This document shows, one piece after another, positions 1 to 8,948 of a stretch of 64,000 bases of DNA (its first letter is position 1; the number at the start of each line of letters is the position of its first letter). A model generated the notes under the pieces. The model ran no database searches. It was not told the origin of the DNA and saw nothing but the letters and a program-made list of their open reading frames with translations. The DNA comes from CAUZWH01 sp965247665 (GTDB lineage Bacteria > Pseudomonadota > Alphaproteobacteria > SHVV01). The stretch is from NCBI GenBank assembly GCA_965247665.1, contig CBDFHH010000005.1, forward strand, positions 1,612,001-1,676,000. The letters run 5' to 3'. The position numbers and the translations under genes were made by a program.

Positions 1-42
1 CCCACCCCCGCGCTTGCCGGCAACGGGCCGGTCCGACGCCCC

Positions 43-648
43 TTAGCCGTCGCCGACCGCGGGAATACCCCTGCTTCGCCCCAGCGGGGGCGGTATCGAC
101 GCAATGTCGACCTGATCGAGGATTCGCATGCAGATCTGATCAACGATCGCGTCGATCGATTTGGGCCGGTGGTAGAAGCTCGGGACGGGCGGAAAAACGA
201 TTGCGCCGAGCGCAGCCAGCTTGGTGAGGGTTTCGACGTGCCCTGATGAGCGGCGTCTCGCGGATCGCGATGACGAGGGCCGCCGTTCCTTGAGCATGAC
301 ATCGGCCGCGCGGCTCGTGAGCTCGTCGGTGATGCCGGTGGCCATGCTCGAGGCGGTGCGGATCGAGCACGGCGCGATAATCATGCCATGCACGCGGAAC
401 GAACCCGAGGAGATCGGTGCACCGATATTGTTCGGCGCGTGCACGACATCGGCGAAGGCCGCGATGTCCGCGGGCGACATCTGGCATTCCTAGGCCAGCG
501 TCAGGCGGCCGGCCGGGCTTAGAATCAAATGGGTTTCGACGTCGGCGTCGTCGTGCAGCAGGTGCACCCCGTAAATCGCCCCGCTGGCGCCGGTGATCGC
601 GACAACGATGCGCCGCTTCGATGAGTCGGTGGGGGTGTTGGCGGTCAT
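43..648 (-). pseudogene. ubiX: Flavin prenyltransferase UbiX, decayed
   Basis: UbiX makes the prenylated FMN cofactor used by UbiD-type decarboxylases. The frame opens with MTANTPTDSSKRR and the Rossmann motif ITGASGAIYG, continues through VETHLILSP, ISSGSF and IIAPCS, and ends with FPPVPSFYHRP, all UbiX hallmarks in order. It is broken three times. A TAG at 492-490 follows LTLA. A one-base loss near 275 is repaired by a one-base gain near 246, so the intervening stretch reads VIAIRETPL only in another frame. A few residues are also missing after GVHLL. No ubiD lies nearby in the window. The identity is clear; whether the lesions are real or sequencing errors cannot be told from sequence alone. 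Confidence 0.85.
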
Positions 649-753
649 ACCGATGCCTCGTCCGGCAAGCGTGCGAAAGAAAAGCCCTCCACGTCAAGGC
701 GCTGGTGCTACCATCCTTTTCGATTCGAAGCGCAACTCCGATCCGGAGGATCC

Positions 754-972
754 ATGATTCGCGAAGTCGATCAAGCGGTCGGCGAGGTTTGTGCACGGTC
801 CGCAGAGCTGCTCGAGCCCGGACCCTACGGGGTGGGAGTTCCCGAAGATTGCGAGTCCTACCGGCGGCCGCGGCGCCACCGCTTGGGCGATGGAACCGGC
901 CGCGCCGATGCCGACCAAATGGCGCCCGGCGGCAGCGGTCACCGGCATCGGGCTGAAGGACGCGACTTGTGA
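754..972 (+). CDS. Small ORF coupled to the downstream amidohydrolase, function unknown
   Basis: This 72-residue ORF has a good Shine-Dalgarno, CGGAGGA just before the ATG. Its TGA stop overlaps the GTG start of the amidohydrolase in a GTGA arrangement, which suggests translational coupling. The first 30 residues look protein-like, starting MIREVDQAVGEVCARS. The rest is arginine- and glycine-rich like an off-frame reading, so this may be the front of a frameshifted gene. I recognise no family. The rest of 649-968 holds nothing else I can support. Confidence 0.35.
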   Translation: MIREVDQAVGEVCARSAELLEPGPYGVGVPEDCESYRRPRRHRLGDGTGRADADQMAPGGSGHRHRAEGRDL

Positions 973-2096
973 CCCGCGCATGGATCAACTCGGCCGACTC
1001 CCATGTCAACGAGCCGGGAGATTTGTGGGAGAAGGCGCTCGGCGCGAAGTGGGGTGACGCCGTGCCGCGGGTGATCGAACCCCAAGCCTCGGGTGACGGG
1101 AGTATCACCGGTGGCGGGCACGTTTACTTCACCGGCGAAGATTATCTGCCGACCGGCGACCTCGATCTCGGCGACGAGATGGTGCAACGCGCGCGCCGAA
1201 CCGACGTCGATCCGATCTACCGTGCCGAATGCATGGACGAGGATGGCGTGTGGGCGGAGCTGTTGTTTCCGACCAAAGGAATGATGGTGTTTCCGCTGCC
1301 GAACACCGATCTCGCCCGCGACTGTTTCGCGGTCTACAACGATTGGCTGCACGAGTATTGCAGCCAGGTTCCCGCGCGCATGCTGGGTGCCGCGTTGATT
1401 CATATGGAAGATGTCGAGCTTGCACTCGCCGAGCTCGAACGTAACGCCAAGCGTGGCTTCCGTTGCGGCATGATCAACGGCGATACGCGGCCCGAATGGG
1501 GTCACTACAGCGATGCGAAATACGATCGTTTCTGGGCCGCCGCGACGGAAATGGGCATACCGATCGCGATTCACATTTCCACCGGTTTAAAAAAGGATGT
1601 GTTCGTGTTCACGGGTGAGAAGCTGCGCTATGCGCCACGCGGCTATCTCGATCTCATGGCTGAAGCGGGTCACGTCGTCGCCAACGAGTTCATATTCGGC
1701 GGCGTCTTCGACCGGTTTCCCGCGCTCGACCTATTCCTGGTGGAGTATGAAGCGTCGTGGCTGCCGCACTGGCTCTATCGCTGTGAACAGATCGCTTACG
1801 ATTTCGGCCCCAACCTCGGCGTCGTACCGCCGAAAAGGCCGGTTCGGGAGTATCTCGGCCAGCTCTATGTCGGCGTGATCGATGACCCGCTGATCCGTAC
1901 GGTGACCTCCGAGCTTGATCCCAACCGCTTGATGTGGGGGTCGGACTATCCGCATGTCCGCAACACCCATCTCAAGTCTCACCGCGTCGTCGAGGAGACC
2001 TTCGGCCATCTCGATCGGTCGGTGATCGACAACATCGCCGTCAATAATGCGGTCGCTCTTTTCAACATCGAGATGCCGCCCAAGCGGCGCGCTTAA
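969..2096 (+). CDS. Amidohydrolase 2 family metal-dependent hydrolase
   Basis: A 375-residue TIM-barrel hydrolase of the amidohydrolase-related family that includes ACMSD and LigW-like decarboxylases and hydrolases. It starts at GTG with the metal-binding motif SADSHVNEP. Other landmarks are the central histidine in AIHIS, and WGSDYPH near the C-terminus, where the Asp is the expected metal or catalytic residue. FNDWL-like and MLGAALIH segments are also typical. The same family occurs again at 17806-18918 with the matching motif WGSDFPH. Substrate is unknown; the Rieske and hydrolase genes elsewhere in the window suggest aromatic or cyclic carboxylates. The GTG start is favoured because it overlaps the preceding stop codon. 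Confidence 0.85.
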   Translation: MTRAWINSADSHVNEPGDLWEKALGAKWGDAVPRVIEPQASGDGSITGGGHVYFTGEDYLPTGDLDLGDEMVQRARRTDVDPIYRAECMDEDGVWAELLFPTKGMMVFPLPNTDLARDCFAVYNDWLHEYCSQVPARMLGAALIHMEDVELALAELERNAKRGFRCGMINGDTRPEWGHYSDAKYDRFWAAATEMGIPIAIHISTGLKKDVFVFTGEKLRYAPRGYLDLMAEAGHVVANEFIFGGVFDRFPALDLFLVEYEASWLPHWLYRCEQIAYDFGPNLGVVPPKRPVREYLGQLYVGVIDDPLIRTVTSELDPNRLMWGSDYPHVRNTHLKSHRVVEETFGHLDRSVIDNIAVNNAVALFNIEMPPKRRA

Positions 2097-2101
2097 CTAG
2101 T

Positions 2102-2347
2102 CTAGCTACGCTGATCATCGGCAATGTCCGAAGCGGTCAGGGTTTCGAATACGAAAACGCGTATCGCACTCGATAGATTTCCCCGGCTATGGCGGTCGAT
2201 CTCGCCTATGAGCGTGTTGATCGAAACGCCGCGACCCTTCGCGATTCGCTGCAAGCCTTGCCAGAAAATCTCCTCGACCGACACGCTCGTGGCGTGACCG
2301 CCGATGACGACCGAACGTTTGCGGATATTGCTGTCGCCGCTGCTAAT
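2102..2347 (-). CDS. Ribbon-helix-helix (RHH_4-like) DNA-binding protein, start codon unusual
   Basis: The reading SVVIGGHATSVSVEEIFW continues into a helix region and ends NLSSAIRVFVFE, matching the small alphaproteobacterial ribbon-helix-helix family (RHH_4, about 75-80 residues). Conserved sequence extends upstream of the only standard start, GTG at 2284, and includes the beta strand KRSVVIGGH needed for DNA contact. It directly follows the fumC stop in the same frame. Between that stop (2353-2351) and the conserved region there is no ATG, GTG or TTG. The codons are ACG, then ATT at 2347-2345. The annotated start is therefore ATT, rare but known; loss of the true start is the alternative. 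It probably shares a transcript with fumC. Confidence 0.65.
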   Translation of the reverse strand: MSSGDSNIRKRSVVIGGHATSVSVEEIFWQGLQRIAKGRGVSINTLIGEIDRHSRGNLSSAIRVFVFETLTASDIADDQRS

Positions 2348-2350
2348 CGT

Positions 2351-3766
<1,416 letters not shown>

Positions 3767-3827
3767 GATACCCCCGAAGATTGCGTGCTTGCCCGAAGAG
3801 TCTAACCCACCGGCAATGCGCGGGAAA

Positions 3828-4457
3828 TCAGATCGCATGCTCGGCAATCAGGCCGATCGCAAAGGTTATGAGGATGAGACCGGTCGCCCAGGAAAGCACC
3901 CGCTGGATGCGAGCTTTCGCCAGCCAAACCCGAGCGGCCTCGGCCATCAACGCGATCGATCCCTGCCAGATCGTGTTGACGATGATGAGTGTGACCGCGA
4001 GCATTGCGAACTGCAACGGCACCTGACCGCGTTCCGGGTTGACGAAGTTTGGCATCAGCGCGAGGAAAAGAAAGATCACCTTGGGGTTGAGAATGTTCGT
4101 GATCGCCGCATCGCGCACCGCTTTAGCCGCGCTGATCGGGAAACGCTCATCCGGGTCGAGCGATACCACCCCGGCTCGGATGCTCTGGTAACCCAGCCAA
4201 GCGAGATAGAACGCACCCACGACCGCGATCGCGCCGTACAGCAGCGGCAGCGAGACGATAACGAGCGAGAGGCCGACGGCCGCGGCCGTGGTGTGGAGGA
4301 GGAGGCCGAGCTGGACACCGGTCACGGTCGCGAGTCCGACGCGCCGACCGGATGCGAGCGTGTAGCGTAGGATGAGGAGCGTATCGGGGCCGGGCGAAAT
4401 CACCACGGCGAACGCCGCGGCGATGAACGCGGCCAGGGTCACGGGCTCGACGGGCAT
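3828..4457 (-). CDS. LysE/RhtB family amino-acid exporter
   Basis: An inner-membrane export protein of about 209 residues with the family pattern of six hydrophobic segments. The first segment carries the signature AFAVVISPGPDTLLILR, and NPKVIFLFLALMPNFV in the middle is equally diagnostic. The family exports amino acids such as lysine, threonine, homoserine or cysteine; the substrate cannot be set here. ATG at 4457 (MPVEPVTLAAF) places the first helix at the usual distance. A GTG at 4496 would add 13 proline- and alanine-rich residues. Neither start has a clear Shine-Dalgarno. It reads in the same direction as fumC but is probably a separate unit. Confidence 0.88.
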   Translation of the reverse strand: MPVEPVTLAAFIAAAFAVVISPGPDTLLILRYTLASGRRVGLATVTGVQLGLLLHTTAAAVGLSLVIVSLPLLYGAIAVVGAFYLAWLGYQSIRAGVVSLDPDERFPISAAKAVRDAAITNILNPKVIFLFLALMPNFVNPERGQVPLQFAMLAVTLIIVNTIWQGSIALMAEAARVWLAKARIQRVLSWATGLILITFAIGLIAEHAI

Positions 4458-4558
4458 AGCGGAAACCGGGGAGGCGGGTGCTTCGGGATCGGGCACTCAA
4501 AGACCGGGCCACGGGATCGGCGGGTGACACCCGATTCAGGAGCTTGGTCTTCCGAGCG

Positions 4559-5053
4559 CTACTTCTTGCGAAACTGATCCAGCGTCACGATATTCTCGCC
4601 ATCGGCCGGATCGCCGTCCGGCTGCTCGGCGTCGACTTCCTGGGTGTTCGCCATGTCCCTGCCGACGACGACGGGAGCGGCCTCGTTGGCATCCTCGCCC
4701 TCCACCTGAAACTGCAGGCCGAAGCGAACGCTCGGATCGACAAAACCGGTAATTGCCGCGAACGGAACCGCCAATTGTTCATTTGCGCCGTTGAAGCTCA
4801 GCGTGACCTCGAAGCCGTGTTCGCCGACGGATAGTCCCCAAAACTGATGTTGGAGAACGATCGTGATTTCGTCCGGGTACTTTTGACGGAGGTGATCCGG
4901 AACCAGCACGCCGGGGTAGTGCGAGCGAAACGACACGTAGAGATGATGGTTGCCGGGAAGGCCGGAATCGGCGACGCGATTCAAAGCCTGGCGCAAGACG
5001 CCGCGTAGCGCGTCGTCGACCAGTTCCTTGTAGCGCATCTGGTCCTTGCTCAT
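4559..5053 (-). CDS. sspB: ClpXP adaptor SspB, alphaproteobacterial type
   Basis: SspB tethers ssrA-tagged proteins to ClpX and speeds their degradation after ribosome rescue. The 164-residue protein begins MSKDQMRYKELVDDALR and carries HHLYVSFRSHYPGV, the HQFWGLSV strand and VPFAAITGFVDPSV of the alpha-type SspB fold. A long acidic linker (residues about 120-150) leads to a short basic tail, the expected layout for the ClpX-docking C-terminus. The split tmRNA that encodes the tag lies just upstream on the same strand, so tag and adaptor are neighbours, a sensible functional pairing. Confidence 0.9.
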   Translation of the reverse strand: MSKDQMRYKELVDDALRGVLRQALNRVADSGLPGNHHLYVSFRSHYPGVLVPDHLRQKYPDEITIVLQHQFWGLSVGEHGFEVTLSFNGANEQLAVPFAAITGFVDPSVRFGLQFQVEGEDANEAAPVVVGRDMANTQEVDAEQPDGDPADGENIVTLDQFRKK

Positions 5054-5164
5054 CGTCGTCGCGCCTTTTCCGATTTTGGGCGCTCGCCGACCCCGATATT
5101 AGTGGGGCGCGGAGGTCGACGCCAGCGCGACCGGGGAGGCCGTCGGCGTCATCACGGGGAAAGG

Positions 5165-5332
5165 AAGGTGAGGGGCTTCTGTTGCCCGGTGCCCCTCAAA
5201 CCGCGCTTGCCTAGCTAGGCAGCGAGAGCCAACTCGTTATCATTGGCAATTATCAATTGTGACCCGTTGCGGCGGAATCATACCGGGCAAAAATTACACC
5301 TTTACCACGCACGTCGATCCTAGTTCGCCCCC
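5165..5332 (-). ncRNA. ssrA: tmRNA coding piece (two-piece, permuted)
   Basis: The minus strand begins GGGGGCGAACTAGGATCGACG, the tRNA-like 5' half of tmRNA. Positions 5332-5326 can pair over seven bases, with one G-U, to the CGCCTCC of the acceptor piece. The tag frame runs from 5247 to 5215 and reads ANDNELALAA followed by TAG, ending in the ALAA-type degron recognised by ClpXP. A GAGGGGC/GCCCCTC stem near 5200-5168 closes the 3' part. The 3' border is estimated. The arrangement, with the coding piece after the acceptor piece on the transcript, is the circular permutation known from alphaproteobacteria. Confidence 0.9.
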
Positions 5333-5380
5333 ATCAGCAGCGCGCCCTCTCGGCGAGAGCCAACCAAGCGCGTGCGCTCG

Positions 5381-5450
5381 TGGTGGAGGCGCCGGGTACT
5401 GCCCCCGGGTCCGTTACGCCTATTCCGTGCAACGTTTATCGCCATAGCTG
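5381..5450 (-). ncRNA. ssrA: tmRNA acceptor piece (two-piece, permuted)
   Basis: On the minus strand this ends in GGCGCCTCCACCA, the tRNA-like acceptor strand, discriminator A and encoded CCA (5383-5381). A T-arm-like GACCCGGGGGCAGTACCCGG precedes it. It pairs with the coding piece at 5332-5326. The 48 bases between 5380 and 5333 would be the removed intervening segment. The 5' border is approximate. A TATATT box at 5473-5468 fits as a -10 element for the joint precursor, with only a weak -35. Confidence 0.88.
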
Positions 5451-5502
5451 GTCAAGCCAGCAACCCAAATATAGGGATTTCACAGCCGATTTGAAAGCGG
5501 CA

Positions 5503-6288
5503 TCAGCGGGCGGCGGGCACCGGCATCTCGATCGGACCTTCGGCTTGGCCGCGGATCATCTGTTGCAGGTAGGGATCGCCGCTGCCGGCGATCTCGGCGG
5601 TCGAGCCGCGCCAAACGATCCGGCCCTCGTTCAACATGATTAGGTTGTCGTACAGCGTACGCGCCGCCTCCATGTCGCTGGTAATGCATACCATCGTCGC
5701 ACCCAGCCGGTTCAAAGTCTCGCCAATCATTGCGTCGATCCGATTGGACGTCACCGGGTCGAGACCGGCGGTCGGGCTGTCGAGAAAAAGGCATGAAGGA
5801 TCACCGGTCATTGCCCGGGCGATACCGACGCGTTTCTGCATGCCGCCCGAGATCTCCGACGGGTAGAGATCGGCGACGCTCGCCGGGAGGTCGACCTGGG
5901 CGAGTTTCTCGACGGCAACGTCCCGGGCCTGCGCGGGCGATACGCGGAGACGGTTGATGAGCTTGAAGGCGACGTTCTCCCAGATCAGCAGGCTGTCGAA
6001 CAGGCCGCCCTGTTGAAACAGCGTGCCGAATTCGAGCACCAACTCGTCCCGGCGAGCGCCGACCGCTGTGGTCAGGTCCTTGCCATCGACGACGATGGTC
6101 CCGCGCTCCGGTCGATAGAGCCCGATCAGGCACTTCATCAGGACCGATTTTCCCGACGCGGCGGGTCCGATGATCGCGGTGCTCCGGCCGGCCGGGATCT
6201 CGAGGTCGATGCCTTGCAGAACGTCCTTGCCGCCAAAGCCCTTGGCCAGGTCGGTGACACGGATCTTGATTTGAGAATCGTCCTCCAT
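5503..6288 (-). CDS. Mla-type ABC ATP-binding protein with non-canonical catalytic residues
   Basis: A 261-residue ATPase resembling MlaF/Ttg2A, the cytoplasmic engine of phospholipid-trafficking ABC systems. Visible are Walker A GPAASGKS, the Q-loop stretch LFQQGGLFDSL typical of MlaF, signature ISGGM, and Walker B CLFLDSPTAGLDP. Two catalytic positions are changed. The Walker B glutamate is Ser (AGC codon), and the switch histidine is Ser in ITSDME. The rest is intact, so this is not random decay. No mlaE or mlaD gene adjoins it. ATG at 6288 (MEDDSQIK) is chosen over an upstream in-frame start that would add an arginine-rich leader. It may bind ATP but hydrolyse poorly. Confidence 0.85.
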   Translation of the reverse strand: MEDDSQIKIRVTDLAKGFGGKDVLQGIDLEIPAGRSTAIIGPAASGKSVLMKCLIGLYRPERGTIVVDGKDLTTAVGARRDELVLEFGTLFQQGGLFDSLLIWENVAFKLINRLRVSPAQARDVAVEKLAQVDLPASVADLYPSEISGGMQKRVGIARAMTGDPSCLFLDSPTAGLDPVTSNRIDAMIGETLNRLGATMVCITSDMEAARTLYDNLIMLNEGRIVWRGSTAEIAGSGDPYLQQMIRGQAEGPIEMPVPAAR

Positions 6289-6524
6289 GGCGAATCGACC
6301 TACACCTCCGGCGGCCTGTCGTTCTCCGCGGCGTGTCCGGAGAGCGTAACCCAACCGCTGTCGGCGACCCTATCGCAAATCGATGGAGTATCGGAAATCC
6401 TCGGCATGCCGGCATCCGCCGCCACCGGGTTCGCTGACGGTTGGTGTGGCGCGGCCGCCTCGCGACGACTAAAGTGCCGGGCCGATTGCTCTGCCCCCAT
6501 TATTGCTGATCGACCCCTCCTTCC

Positions 6525-7463
6525 ATGCGCGTCACGCCCGAGCAACAAGCCGAAATCGACGAGCTCCGATCGAACGAAACGGCGACGCGGCGCGTGTCGG
6601 CACCGGCACTCGAAGAGATTCTCTACCAACCGATCCCGGTGCTCGACCATGGTTTTGTCCGCGTGGTCGACTATATGGGCGACGACGCGGCGGTGGTGCA
6701 GGCCGCGCGAGTGTCGTACGGCCGGGGTACCCGCCGGGTGAGTGAGGATCAGGGTTTGATCAACTACCTGATGCGCCATCGCCATACCACACCGTTCGAG
6801 ATGTGCGAGATCAAGTATCACATCAAGTTGCCGATCTTCGTGGCGCGCCAGTGGATCCGCCATCGCACGGCCAATGTTAACGAGTATTCCGCGCGTTATT
6901 CCATTCTCGACAACGAATTCTACATACCCGAGCCGCGGCACCTCGGTGGACAAAGCCGTTCCAACCGACAAGGCCGTGCCGATGTGCTCGAAGGGGACGA
7001 GGCGCGCCGCGTTTACGAGTTGCTCAAAGGGGACGCGACCCGGCTCTACGCCCATTACAGCGAGATGCTGAACGAGGACGAAGCGGGCGAACCGCTCGAT
7101 CCCGACCGTAGCGGCCTCGCGCGCGAACTCGCGCGCATGAATCTCTCGCTCAATTTCTATACCCAGTGGTATTGGAAGATCGATCTCTTCAACCTGCTCG
7201 GTTTTCTCAGCCTACGCGCTGACGCCCACGCGCAGTACGAGATTCGTGCCTACGCCGAAATCATGCTCGATACGGTCGAGCGGTGGGTCCCGATGACCCA
7301 TGCCGCGTTCATGGACTATCGCATGGGCGGCGCCAGCCTTTCGGCGAAGGGCCTCGAGGTGGTCAAGCGGCTGATGGCCGGCGAGGAGGTTGATCGAGAG
7401 AGCAGCGGCCTCTCCAGGCGGGAGTGGCGCGAATTGATGGAGAGCTTGGGTCGCGAGGCGTAG
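6525..7463 (+). CDS. thyX: Flavin-dependent thymidylate synthase
   Basis: Makes dTMP from dUMP using methylene-tetrahydrofolate, FAD and NADPH. The ThyX motif RHRTANVNEYSARYS (residues about 112-126) matches the RHRxxxxNExSxRY signature that binds flavin and dUMP. LNFYTQWYWKIDLFNLLGFL in the second half is typical of the alphaproteobacterial group. At 312 residues it is slightly longer than average through a charged N-terminus. The product is convergent with mrp. An inverted repeat surrounds the stop codon. Confidence 0.97.
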   Translation: MRVTPEQQAEIDELRSNETATRRVSAPALEEILYQPIPVLDHGFVRVVDYMGDDAAVVQAARVSYGRGTRRVSEDQGLINYLMRHRHTTPFEMCEIKYHIKLPIFVARQWIRHRTANVNEYSARYSILDNEFYIPEPRHLGGQSRSNRQGRADVLEGDEARRVYELLKGDATRLYAHYSEMLNEDEAGEPLDPDRSGLARELARMNLSLNFYTQWYWKIDLFNLLGFLSLRADAHAQYEIRAYAEIMLDTVERWVPMTHAAFMDYRMGGASLSAKGLEVVKRLMAGEEVDRESSGLSRREWRELMESLGREA

Positions 7464-7483
7464 CCCGACTCCCGTCCTCGCGC
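7453..7483. other. Inverted repeat at the thyX 3' end, possible transcript-end hairpin
   Basis: CGCGAGG at 7453-7459 pairs perfectly with CCTCGCG at 7477-7483, spanning the thyX stop in a convergent region. There is no T-run, so an intrinsic terminator is only a possibility. Confidence 0.3.
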
Positions 7484-7653
7484 GCATGACCGGAATCGGG
7501 ATCGGTCGCGCGGCGGGCGAGAGCTGCTGATGTTCGGCAATCGGATAGAGCGACCGAGCGCGGCCGCCCGACCAGGGCCGATCCCCCGCCCGTGGCCTCG
7601 TGGGCATGTTGTCGGCCAACGCGGTCGATATCGCGCCCGGCGGGCCGGCGCGA

Positions 7654-8769
7654 TTACTGGATGGTGATGTTGGGCGCCGCTCGTGCTCCCACCGCAAGCG
7701 CTTCCTCGATCTTCTCATGGACCCGCGCGGCGATCGACAAATAGATCTTGGCGTGAGGGCTATCCGGTTGTGAAACCACGATCGGCGTGCCGGCGTCGGA
7801 AGTCTCGCGAATGGCGATCTCGAGCGGAATTTCCCCGAGGAAATCGACGCCCAGCCGTTCGGCGGTTTCACGCGCCCCCCCATGGCCGAAGATCTCGGAG
7901 CGTTCGCCACAATGCGGGCAGACGAAATAGCTCATATTCTCGACGATCCCGAACACCGGGACATGAACCTTGGCAAACATCCCCAGGCCCTTGCGGGCGT
8001 CGAGCAGGGCGATGTCCTGGGGTGTGGAAACGATGACCGAGCCGGTCAACGGCACGCGCTGTGCAAGGGTGAGTTGCGCGTCGCCGGTACCGGGCGGCAG
8101 GTCGATCACCAGCACATCGAGCTCGCCCCAAAGCACGTCGCGCAGCATTTGCTCAATCGCGCTCATGACCATCGGCCCCCGCCAGATGATCGGCGTTTCT
8201 TCGCCGACCATGAAACCCATCGACATGCACGGCATGCCATGGGCTCGCATCGGCTCGATTTTTTGACCGTCGGGGGAATTGGGCTGACCACCGATGCCCA
8301 TCATGCGCGGGATGCTCGGCCCGTAAATGTCCGAATCCATCAAACCGACCCGCAGACCCCGAGCCCTCAGACCGAGCGCGAGGTTCACCGCCGTCGTCGA
8401 TTTGCCAACGCCTCCCTTGCCCGAGGCAACCGCGACCGACGCTCTAACTCCGGGGATTTCCGGCTTGGCGGCGGGTTGGGCGGCGCGGCTCGCGGGCGGC
8501 GGACCACCGGGTTGTTTCGAAGCGGCGTGCGCGGTTAGGACAACGCTCGCCGATAGAACGCCGGGCACCGCGTCGATCGCACGTTCGCACGCCTGGCGTA
8601 ATGGTTCCTTGGCCTGTCCCTCCTCGGGCGCAACGGCGATCGTCGCGAGCACGTGCCCTTCACGAACCTGTATGCTCTCGACGAGCCCGAGCGTGACGAC
8701 ATCGCCATGGTCGCCGTCAGTAACGGTTCGAAGCGTTTCGAGGACCTGTTTTTCGCTGACAGACGCCAT
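7654..8769 (-). CDS. mrp: Mrp/ApbC family iron-sulfur carrier ATPase
   Basis: A P-loop scaffold or carrier that delivers Fe-S clusters to apo-proteins in the cytosol. The 371-residue protein has an N-terminal MIP18/DUF59-like domain (residues 1-90), a proline- and alanine-rich linker, and the deviant Walker A KGGVGKST. LMDSDIYGPSIPRMMG follows, and near the C-terminus comes the CxxC cluster motif in SYFVCPHCGERSEIFG. It is convergent with thyX and divergent from hflK. Confidence 0.96.
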   Translation of the reverse strand: MASVSEKQVLETLRTVTDGDHGDVVTLGLVESIQVREGHVLATIAVAPEEGQAKEPLRQACERAIDAVPGVLSASVVLTAHAASKQPGGPPPASRAAQPAAKPEIPGVRASVAVASGKGGVGKSTTAVNLALGLRARGLRVGLMDSDIYGPSIPRMMGIGGQPNSPDGQKIEPMRAHGMPCMSMGFMVGEETPIIWRGPMVMSAIEQMLRDVLWGELDVLVIDLPPGTGDAQLTLAQRVPLTGSVIVSTPQDIALLDARKGLGMFAKVHVPVFGIVENMSYFVCPHCGERSEIFGHGGARETAERLGVDFLGEIPLEIAIRETSDAGTPIVVSQPDSPHAKIYLSIAARVHEKIEEALAVGARAAPNITIQ

Positions 8770-8948
8770 AATGTATGCTCTAGGGGTAGGGAATGGGAGG
8801 ATGCGGCTGACGGTGCGTCCGAAAAACGCCGCAAAACGGGGACGGCCGCACCACCTCGCGTTGCAACGCGTAGGTAGCTGTCATATAACCCGAGACGCCC
8901 ACTTTTCAAACGTTCCAAATGGCTTGGGCGTAGCAGAGGGAATCATAA

